DNA from: Chaenocephalus aceratus
Taxonomy: Eukaryota > Chordata > Actinopteri > Perciformes > Channichthyidae
Assembly (NCBI GenBank): GCA_023974075.1
Contig: JAMFTG010000061.1
Span: 408,501 to 472,500, forward strand
DNA length: 64,000 nt
Direction of reading: 5' to 3'
Under the pieces are notes generated by a model that was not told the origin of the DNA, made no database searches, and saw only the letters and a list, made by a program, of their open reading frames with translations. The position numbers were made by a program, and so were the translations under genes. Within the stretch, counting starts at the first letter, position 1. Each line of letters begins with the position of its first letter. Positions 45,259 through 64,000 of the stretch are shown here, one piece after another.

Positions 45259-46610
45259 TAGGGATGTGCATCTCCATCACTGAGGCCGATGCGATGCGCA
45301 TCTCGATACGTTGCCACGATACGATACATTAACGATACATTTGAAACACCAGGCGATGCGATACGATACGATTCACCCCTGTTGCGATACAGTTCGATAC
45401 GATTTGATTCAACATTATGCGATTCGGTGCGATTCAACACTATGCAAACATAATGAAACTTCAATATGGTACGACAGAGGATTTTTGTTTTATTCCTTAT
45501 ATGCAGCAAATCATACATTAACAAAAAAGTGCTTTACATATTTGGTACTGCACATCCCATCATGCCGTTTATTTTTTTACCTTTAAAAGCTCTCCAGAGT
45601 ACAGTACAATTGTATAACACCTCACAGTTCAACAATGTAAGGATGCATTGCTCATGATTAACAAATAACAGCTACCATGGTGCCATGCCCATACAGCTGC
45701 CAGCCTGATGTGCTTAACACTCATAGGCTAACTCACCAGTGGGTTCTATAACAATAAAGAATATAAATAACCTTTCACAAACAGGTATTTCATAACTGCT
45801 AACAGTGAGGAAGACATTTAAATTATTATTGGCCGTCACAGGCTGCTGTAAACTAAACACCTCTCTCTGACTGAACGCCTCACTGAGTGATTTAACTCAT
45901 ATGTCTAACTTTCAGGTTTCTCTTTTCAGCCGCAGACCCCATGTCGCCTCTTTATGTGCGTCGCTAAGTTCCTCGTACTACGTGTGTACTTTAAAGCGGC
46001 TCGGCATCGTTAACAATTTGCGAGCGATTTTTCAAATTGACCGTCTGTAGTATATAGTGCCGCGCACATATACCATCAGGACGTTACTGATGGGGTGCGG
46101 CTGCGGAGTGATACTGTGTGTATGCAAGCCCGCATCTAGGACGGATCTATGTATCATGGCTGTTACCTGTTAAGTAATAAAGATACCTCATACAAAGGTC
46201 TACGGATACCTTATTACTCTCCATGACCTGCGGTCAGCTATATAGCATAAAGGATTATTACACCGTCTTTCTTGAACAATCCGAAGTGTTGCCAAACGTT
46301 TGATTTGTAGGTATTTTTCGGTGCGCTGTGTTTCTCTTTCTCCTCAACTTCTGTGTGTGTTGATAACTGAGACTCTCGGCCTCCGTAGTGGCGAAGCAAA
46401 TATCAAAGATCGTCTCTGCTGAGCGTTGACAAGATGAGGGGATTTTATATGAATGAATCGGTTTTTTACCGATGCAAAGACGCTACGCAATCGATGCATC
46501 GCGAGTTCAACCCAAACTGTAGCCGATGTGCACTCTTTCAACCGGTGCACTCGCATCTTGAACGTTTATGCCGGTGCACCGATGCGAATCGGTGAATCTT
46601 AACATCTCTA
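45259..46610. mobile_element. hAT-like element downstream of the NLR gene
   Basis: Ends TAGGGATGTGCATC and GAATCTTAACATCTCTA are roughly inverted, with sub-terminal CGATGCGAATCGG/CGATACGATACG blocks. Target duplications are not clear and no transposase was seen. Confidence 0.5.
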
Positions 46611-46680
46611 GTGTGTGTGCATTAAGGGCTTTAATACCCCACAGATTGATCACTAAAACCGAACTCACAGTGATCTACAG

Positions 46681-47766
46681 CAGTGTTTCTCAAACCTTTT
46701 CATACCAAGGACTTAACTAATACAAAAACACTCGCGGACCACCTAACTCCACAAATATCCAAAAACACATCGTTTTTTACAAATCGTCTGAAAATGGTAC
46801 AAACAAGTGGCAACATGTGTGATGAAGGTGTTGTGCTGGGCTTTATCATGCAATCGAAAGTGAAACTTAAGCTCGCTCCATTGCGGAGATATTCCCGCGA
46901 GAGTGCGAAAAACTTAAATAAATGTATTTATTTAAAATGTGAAATTTTACCAATATACTCACGGACCACTAGGGGGCGCTCACGGACCACTAGGGGGCCC
47001 TCGCGGACCACTAGGGGGCGCTCACGGACCACCAGTGGTCCGCGGACCACACTTTAGCCGCGTTCACACTGCGGTACTTTTCCCACAAAGGTTCATGAGA
47101 ACTTAGTTCATGAGAACTCTTTAGTTCTCATGAACTAAGTACAGATCGCGTTCACACCGGAATAAGTTCCTGAGGGTGGATTAGGCAAATGAAGCCGCTG
47201 ACGTCACTTCTTCTTCTTCTGCTTTGGGTTTACTGGCAGGCCGCAAACCACTTCACGGCGTATACTGCCACCCAGAGTCCCCGGCCGGAAGTCCCCGGAG
47301 TTGGGGAAGGCTTCAGTAGAAGCTGCTGGGAGTCCCAGCAGCTTCTACTGAAGCCTTCCGAGTGAATCGCCAGAACGCCGACACCTCCTCATCTCCACCG
47401 CTCCCATGTTTTCTTTTGTGTTGCCATAAGTTAGTCTCTCTGCGTTTCTGCGCTGGGCTAATGCTAATAATGCTAATGCTAATGCTAATAATGCTAATGC
47501 GAGGATAATAAAATGGCGGCTTCACAAAACTTTTTGGGAGTTTTACGGGGCGTGGTTTGCAATCCGCCCAGCCAATCAGACACAGGAACCTTTTTCTCCC
47601 ACGAAAGTCCCTGCTCTCTAGCAGGGACTTTCGAGCGGGTAAAAAGGTTCACATGAACTACTTTTAGTACCGGCTCTTTCTGGTGTGAACGCGATCATGA
47701 ACTAAGTTCGCATGAACCTTTGTGGGAAAAGTACCGCAGTGTGAACGCAGCTTTTGAGAAGCACTG
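46681..47766. mobile_element. hAT MITE, family 1, copy 3 (inverted, carrying a nested MITE)
   Basis: Starts CAGTGTTTCTCAAA and ends TTTTGAGAAGCACTG. Perfect 8-bp target duplication ATCTACAG at 46673-46680 and 47767-47774. A 21-bp tandem (CGGACCACTAGGGGGCGCTCA, four copies, about 46975-47045) is expanded relative to copy 2. A second element is inserted at 47056-47752. Confidence 0.85.
47056..47752. mobile_element. MITE with 3-bp target duplication, nested in hAT MITE copy 3
   Basis: Terminal repeats AGCCGCGTTCACACTGCGG and CCGCAGTGTGAACGCAGCT, flanked by TTT on both sides. Sub-terminal inverted blocks (CCCACAAAGGTTCATG) follow. A 3-bp duplication suggests a PIF/Harbinger-type origin. No coding frame. 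Confidence 0.75.
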
Positions 47767-48492
47767 ATCTACAGGGTTCTTACACCTTTTCCAAAGTCAC
47801 ATTCAAGCACTTTCAAGCTTTTCAAGCAGCTTTCAGCGGCACTTGTAAATTACATATTTATACACATACTCATACTCAAATGATTATTTCCTTACCTCAC
47901 ATTAAAGCAGATGTTCTTGATGCTATAAACAACCAAATGTGTGTTTCGTGATGGCATTCTACACGAGGATGACAAATTAAAGAAAAATAAAACAAGTTTA
48001 ATATTTTAAAATGAGTGACCCATCTGTAAGTAGACTGGGCCTCCCATATAACCTGGCTGAGCCGATATACAACTATCAGCCAAATAACTTTTCAATACAT
48101 TCTTTATTAACATGTTTGAGGTCCTTTTCGGTTGGCAGTCAACATACGGCTCTCCGAGGTTAGGACACACGTCCAACCGAGCACAGTGTGAAGAGAGCGA
48201 GGCCACAGAGCACACACTTTCTACATCATACAAAGATATATGTATATAAATTATAGACGAACTCCCCATAAAACGCACGGTATTTCTCGATCTGATAAAA
48301 ACAGAACATAAGACGTTAATCTAAGTAACAGCATGAGGTCAGTTTCTGTGTCAGAGTTTTGGTTTTTACAATATTGATTTATCGTAAGATCAAATGTACA
48401 ACCACTTTTTAAATCAGAAAATGAGGCTCATTGAGACAGACCGGATAGTAATACAATTACTAGCTTAAACAAACGTAACATGCAACGTTAGC

Positions 48493-49350
48493 GGTTACGT
48501 CCACACGGCAGCTTCAGACGAATCTTCCAACGCTTTTCTGCCCAACGCTTGACTTTGAATGGGTTGACGTCACTTTGCCTCGCTTTTCGCCGAACTGCAT
48601 TGTGGGGGAGCGAAGCGAAGATTTCCAGGATCTCCAGAATTCAAAAGTTGAGCAATGTTCAACTTTTGAAGCTGAGCTGGAAGCGCCAGCCAATCAACAC
48701 ATTTATGCAAATCTGACAGTAGAAGCGCTAGCCGTAACGGTACGTCCACACAGCAGCTTTTCAAAAATCTTGAACACTTGGAGCTGGGCGTGTCTGACAG
48801 CTTGGGGATGTTTTGCGAGCAACGCGACCAACAACCAATCACATGAATCTCCCGCCCCCGACATACAAAGCAAAAAACCCCGGGGATTTTATGCGAGCAA
48901 TATATATATATATAAACTCCCCAAACAGGCGAAACCCTACCAGTTTCCCCCACTGCCTCTGCCTCCTCCCTCCATGCCTGGTTCCTCCGGTTTGTATCCC
49001 GGTAATAGTTCTGGTCGTAAAGAACCGGGTGATTTGCTACCGTAATTTCTCGTTTGGAATATGAGGAAATGAACTGCGGTCTGGCTCTCCCTGCTTACAC
49101 GCGGTTTGATTGGCTAGCGCTTCTACTGTCAGATTTGCATAAACGTGTTTGATTGGCTGGCGCTTCCAGCTCAGCTTCAAAAGTTGAACATTGCTCAACT
49201 TTTGAATTCTGGAGATCCTGGAAATCTTCGCTTCGCTCCCCCACAATGCAGTTCGGGGAAAAGCGAGGCAAAGTGACGTCATCCCCATTCAAAGTCAACG
49301 GGCAGAGAAGCGTTGGAAGTTTCTTCTGAAGCTGCCGTGTGGACGTACCG
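48493..49350. mobile_element. Long-hairpin MITE with about 240-bp arms
   Basis: The left arm 48493-48733 (ACGTCCACACGGCAGCTTC...AGCGCTAGCC) and right arm 49111-49350 are inverted copies with few mismatches. A second inner ACGTCCACACAGCAGCTT end at about 48740 suggests one copy inserted into another. Confidence 0.75.
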
Positions 49351-49989
49351 TAGCTCTACGGCTTACCTTTCATGTGGCTCGTCAGCGCAAACTCTCCCAT
49401 CGAGAACAACTGCATTTCTTTTTGGCAACCTTTGCATGGTTTTAGGGTTTTAGCCTTGGCTTGTGTTTTTCTTCGGATAGTCAACGCTCGTTAAAACAGC
49501 AACCTCCTGGCGTACTGTCATCTCTATCCCTCATCAGAATGCCCAGGTCAGAAGAAAAAAAACACGTGCAGGTCGCGCGCATTACAAGTTGTATGTAGAA
49601 GCGAAGCAATTATTTTCTTTCAATCTAAAAAGCGAACTATTCAGTCGGACAGCAATTTATTGTAAAAGTAAAGCATTTACATTTTCAAGCACTTTATCTC
49701 AATTTCAAGCACCATTCCCAAAATTCAAGCACTTTCCCAACCTTGAAAACACCACTTCAAATGTCAAGGACTTCAAGCACCCGTACGAACCCTGGATCTA
49801 CGAGCACTAATGAAGTTAGTCCGGATATCACTCATGTTAAACGGGATCAAACTAGCCGTTACTTGAATTACTGGACAGTTTTTTGACGTTAGCTCTATGT
49901 AGCCAAGTTAGCTCAGTTACTCTCCGACACTGTAAACGTCAGCAATAAGGTGCGGACTGTGCCCTCCCCCCCCCCCCCCCCAACGCTGT

Positions 49990-50310
49990 CAATGTCTTAT
50001 TTTGTAAAATGATGTAAAAAGTATGTAATGTAATACAAATATATTTGTATGTTCTCCTACCTTGTGAGTGCCTTCTTCTAAAAGTGTAAATGAATATGAT
50101 CTTTAGTCCCGTGGTGTTTAGATACGGCGTGTTTATTTATTATGATTAGAGCGAACCCTAAAGGACCGTTCAGCGCGGAGAACCTCGTGATGAGAACACG
50201 TTCTCCCCTCAGACACAAAACATCTGCAGACACCAAAATACACATCTCCAACATTTTAAAAACGTGACGTCACAGAGCGTGGGTTCGCGGGAGAGGATTG
50301 AGGCAACGAG
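49990..50310. repeat. Dispersed repeat shared with 28770-29085
   Basis: Second copy of the repeat, including GAACCTCGTGATGAGAACAC and the CACAGAGCGTGGGTTC end. Repeat type unknown. Confidence 0.7.
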
Positions 50311-52186
50311 AGGAAAAAATAAGGATGTTACCAGAAGTAAAACAATAAAATGAGAGTTCTGAGGATTCTGAGAATTGAAGTTCCCTTACCAAACTGCGCG
50401 ACTGCACGTGCGCACAGTTTGAAAAGAGGGGAGGGTTTCCTATGTGGTCGTTTCAAAGCACGGCATGCGCCACACGCAGCTTTAAATTACTTCATGATAA
50501 TGTCTCTGTCTTTTTATCCGCCATGGTTCACCTGCTGCCTGGATCTCGTTTTATTTTGCTATTCTACAGGTTGTGTCTCGCAGCCATGCATCACAATGAG
50601 AAGGCTGACCGTGAGCAAGCCACACCAGCTGCAGGACAACATGCGTTCGAAGTGGCCGATCCACAATCTAAGAGGGGAGAGTGTACCGCTAAGCCTGTAA
50701 AGAAGGACCCTGCATGCAGTAACATAACTTGCATTTTAAATGATTATAGCCACACTGAATTATATGTACAATGAAAGTGTTACATGAAATAAAACAATAA
50801 ATTATTATATGAATGCTATATTTTTCAGTGGGTGAGCTGGTGAGGCTGGTGTTTGAGGAAGTCTTTGAGGACCCAACACTTTCGCGGGCCAGCGATTTTT
50901 ATATAGCCCATAATTTTGAAGTTGTTGGGGGGGGGGGCTAGTGGAGCGCATAAAGCTTGGCAGACTCTTCACGCTAACGAAGGATCACTTCGAGGCTACT
51001 GTCTGTTGGGGGATGGGGGTTCTTACAACCCAACTCCTCACCGCGTGTTGTTTTGACGAGTCCTGCTTGAAATCATAACAAGGAGGGAATTAGAAGACAC
51101 CAGGATACCAGTTAAACAATAATCCGTTTTAATTAAACAAAGTAATAATGCAATACGATATAATATAATACATTACTATACAATTCAAAGAATCATATAA
51201 GCAACGTGTGGAGTACTCCCGCCCTTATTCACGCGCTGCGGACATCCTTTCGTCTTGTCAGCGCATGGAGAGAGAGCCAACAACCAGATACACATTTCCC
51301 TAATACTAAGAAGGGGTGGCGTTTCATTTGGGAGATACCAAAACGCTGTCTCACAGGGAATCAGCGCCTGGCAGCTATGAAAGCCACAGGTGTTGGGAAG
51401 TCCTGCAGGAGGCACCTCATTAAAATCAGGGGAGATGTCCTTCCCAATTTGCAAAGCCTATCGATGTTTTAACCCAGAAAAACATTCTCAGGGATAATCT
51501 TTACACTCAAAACAGAAATCACCCTTAATTCTGCATCTTCCTTCTTCACAAATAGCTTAAAACACCCTTTTGATAAACAGGTAAAAAGTCAAAGAAAAAG
51601 ACTATTGCGCTCATCTACTTTTAAGAAAAAGGGAACATTGTTTCAGGAATCTATAAAAAACCTCTCTATATTTGAGAGGAAAAATGTACCTTTTGTTCCT
51701 TCAACTATTAACACACAGGAATGTATAAACCCACACATATACATGACATGTCAGAGATCTTAAGCAGAATATACTCTCCCCCACCAAGCACCCTGTCCTG
51801 CATACCTTCCCCTCCCCCACATGGCAATAAAACCCAGTTTACTCTTTACAGCCCTTTGTCTCTCGCCATTTTAGTCCTCACATTTATGAAAGGATCAAAA
51901 CAGAGAAATCACTATAAAACACAAACACAGGTATTGCTTGAACAGTATTCACTTAACTGCTACTATTGATAATTACCAGAGAAACTCAAAGGGACCTCTT
52001 TTAATATCTGGAAATTGCAACAAGACTTTCTGCCATTTCAAATGTAACACACTTCTTCGGTACAATAACTCACATCAATTTCCACATGTCCCGCAGCGGC
52101 TGCCTCTCTGTTGGACTCCGGTACTGCACATTACTCACGAGACGTTGTAAAAGGTGGGGGGCGAACGCACTAACGCCACAGTCACC
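50311..52186. other. Stretch around and after the broken leader exon
   Basis: Beyond the leader remnant there is a G run at about 50927-50938 and a segment from 51010 to 52150 with an AATAAA at about 51826. No recognised protein motif; the 110-codon frame over the leader remnant has none after residue 55. Confidence 0.35.
50503..50573 (+). pseudogene. Broken copy of the Ig-receptor promoter-proximal/leader exon
   Basis: About 40 bases (TCTCTGTC through CTGCCTGGAT) match 6048-6089 with few differences, including the Kozak site CCGCCATGG and the leader start MVHLLPG. A GTTTCAAAGCA block upstream (about 50448) also matches 5955-5965. After the first eight residues the similarity stops and the hydrophobic core is not preserved. 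No V exon was found nearby. Likely remnant of a duplicated family member. Confidence 0.5.
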
Positions 52187-52191
52187 CCCGT

Positions 52192-52720
52192 TGTTAGGGA
52201 AATTATTGACCTAGACTCCTAGATATGACGTGCAGGACCAACCCTGACGTCTGTTTATCTCCTTTAATATATATAAGGACAGAGGCTGCTTCAGCCATGA
52301 TGTTATTGTTCCCATTCTGTGACCGGGCAACCCGAGGTCACAGATGGTCTGTTGTTGTGGGAGCACTGGGACGCTTCCTTCTTTGTTGTTTGTGGACTCC
52401 AAGGTGTGACATCTTCGAGGCCATAAGTGGCGGACGTGTAAGTGGTGACTCAGTGTGCCCAACTGGTTAAACTATCTAATCTAAACATCTCGATTACTCT
52501 GTGAAACCAGTTAGATGGGCTGACGAGAGAGAGGCGCTCCAGAATTGACGTGGCAACTCTCCCGTGCAGTCTCACCGTGACCGCTGTGATTGTGATGTGA
52601 ATCCTCCGGCCGTAACTCCAAATAAACCATCAGTGTTTGACATCAAAGCTCCAGCTCTACCGTGACTCCTTTCTGAGTCGGTGACTCCCACTGCATTGCT
52701 GCACAGAAGTTTCCACTACA
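52192..52720 (+). mobile_element. Solo LTR, 529 bp
   Basis: Starts TGTTAGGG and ends CCACTACA (TG...CA) between perfect 5-bp duplications CCCGT (52187-52191 and 52721-52725). It has a TATA-like TATATAAGG at 52270 and AATAAA at 52621 in the expected order. No internal retroelement genes flank it, so it is a recombined remnant. The superfamily is not determined. Orientation comes from those signals. Confidence 0.8.
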
Positions 52721-53635
52721 CCCGTCGTGCGGGCCGGATGAGAATGTCTGGCGGGCCGGGTGTGGCCCGCGGGCCGCCAGTTGATGGTCACTGATATACA
52801 GTGTATATTTACACATGTTCATTTAGTACATTTCTAAAAATAAAGTTTGATGGAAATACTTAGTAGCCTTTCTTCCCTGAATTATTTGCTCTTATAACAA
52901 ACCATGATTTGATTTTTTGATCATGGCGCAGTTTCCACAAGTGCACCTAAATAACAAAAGTTGTAAGTTCGGTTAGTTAGCGGGAAGGGGTGAGGAGGCC
53001 CGTGTGCTCCGGGTTCTCCGGAGGAACCGCAGAGCCGAAGTACTTCTCGTTGGGACCGAGGAACGTATGACCTGCCGCGGTGAGAGAGATTTACTATGCA
53101 TTGTTATTATTGTTTTTGTTTAAAGTAGTGAGTGTTAAATCTCTTTTTTTCGAATTTTTATTTTTTTTATTTTAGATTTAAATCTCAAAATGTTTCCCCA
53201 TGCAGTCATAAGTTCTCAAGACACTTCATTATGTGTCAAACCAAAACCAGGCTTATATTTACATGATAGTCATAGTAAATTCAAATATTAATTAAATGTA
53301 CAGAAATGTTATTTTAAGTTTGATTTTCTTTTTTAACAATTATGATTTATAGTTTAATATTTACAGATTCTGATCTATGAACTATGAACTGACGGTTGGC
53401 CTGTTGACCCTGAAAATAAGTAAATATTGTAATATTATTAATATATGTTTTAATATATTTTACTTGAGTGAAAGAAGTTATACAACTTTTGAAAAAATCT
53501 GTTAAAAGTCATTATTTAGAATATTTATTTTTAAAATAAATTATCAAAATAGTTAATCTGATTATCTCCTTATATATAAAATATAAAACTACATTCATAT
53601 ACCACACATGTTTTCAAAGGCTTTGAGAATATAGC
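52721..53635. other. AT-rich stretch between the LTR and the ednra-like 3' end
   Basis: Starts with a GCGGGCCGG...GGCCCGCGGGCC fragment that looks like the end of a hAT element. The rest is AT-rich, with no gene seen. Confidence 0.4.
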
Positions 53636-54151
53636 TTTATTGATAAATACAAATATATAATTTCATATAATAGACACAAAACTAATAGTCCCTGCACATC
53701 AAATAAACATATATTTAGACAGCAGTATATATACTGACCTGAATTCTGCATAATAACATAAAGCTGAGAACAAACAAATCAGCAGCAGTTTCATATTATG
53801 GGATGTAATGAGGAGTCCAGCCTGCAGGGGGCGCAGTGCTGCAATGATTACATATAAAACAAAACTTGACCTTTGCTTTAACTTTCTTCCAAGTTTCATT
53901 CCAATTAAGGCACTAGTTTTTCTGTATTTCTGCTAAAAAAAACAGACAAACTGAACCAAAACCACAACATGTGTAAGTCCACATATGTTTTGCCATATAT
54001 TAAATCCCCACAAGTCTATACAATATATAAAAACCTCAATAAATACACAACAAAAAGGTATAAACGTAACATTAGAGGATCAATATAGTGGTTATCCTTT
54101 AAACACAATGTAGTTGGTGCTGAGTTCAGGTGCAGTGGGAGAAACGGGCTC
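53636..54151 (-). other. ednra: Probable 3' UTR of the ednra-like gene
   Basis: AT-rich, apparently transposon-poor sequence after the stop codon. It ends at a minus-strand AATAAA (plus-strand TTTATT at 53636-53641). The extent is inferred from that signal only. Confidence 0.4.
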
Positions 54152-63736
<9,585 letters not shown>

Positions 63737-64000
63737 CTGCAACACACAGAAACGCACAGAAGCTGAGCCCAGTCTGCTCTGATTGGTTAGCTCGCCGGCT
63801 CTGATGTGATTGGTCAACCAACTTAGAGATGTCCCGCCCCCTTAGCCTATCACGTACAATGTGGTGGAGCGCTACATGGTGATGTCACTATGTTCTGGAA
63901 GTAATCAAAGGACTCCAATCGAGGCGTTTCAGGGGGCATCGTGGGAGAGGGAACACCATGTACATGTATAACACTACAGTAAAGGGAAACGCGCCCCTTT
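63737..64000. other. ednra: Intron upstream of the ednra-like TM5 exon
   Basis: Non-coding sequence to the window edge; the TM1-TM4 exons must lie beyond it. No repeat is recognised. Confidence 0.5.

Overview
This is vertebrate DNA, almost certainly from a teleost fish. It holds three multi-exon genes with GT-AG introns, all of fish-typical families, set in dense transposon remnants: many hAT-type elements with 8-bp target duplications, Harbinger-like MITEs, SINE and L2-like LINE pieces, one solo LTR, long CA/GT microsatellites and a very large minisatellite. There are no bacterial-style operons. Most short open frames are microsatellite or transposon translations.

Layout. (1) 1-5.9 kb: repeats only. 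(2) 5.95-26.3 kb, plus strand: a butyrophilin/MOG-like immunoglobulin receptor gene. I could join seven exons into one 348-residue frame: signal peptide, V domain, V domain, transmembrane segment, Asp-rich tail. Each V domain is split by an intron, and the V exons plus flanking intron were duplicated in tandem. An interferon-response-like element lies about 110 bp upstream of the start codon. (3) 26.3-36.3 kb: transposons, including a 2.9-kb inverted-repeat structure with 519-bp arms. (4) 36.3-45.2 kb, plus strand: an NLRC3-like gene (FISNA-NACHT-LRR-B30.2). Nine exons give 1005 residues without a break. Its longest intron holds three nested hAT elements, and an earlier intron holds a LINE remnant. 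(5) 45.2-53.6 kb: transposons, a solo LTR with perfect 5-bp target duplications, and a small broken copy of the immunoglobulin gene's first exon (50.5 kb). (6) 53.6-64 kb, minus strand: the 3' half of an endothelin receptor gene, closest by motif to type A (exons for TM5, TM6, TM7 and the C-terminal tail). Its last intron (7.6 kb) is almost entirely a CA-rich microsatellite plus about 119 copies of a 57-bp minisatellite. The TM5 exon carries two apparent single-base insertions.

The immunoglobulin receptor and the NLR are both immune-type families and lie next to each other. The endothelin receptor is a vasoactive-peptide/pigment-cell GPCR with no obvious functional link to them. All joins are conceptual, made from splice signals and reading phase. 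Family names come from recognised motifs, not from a search.
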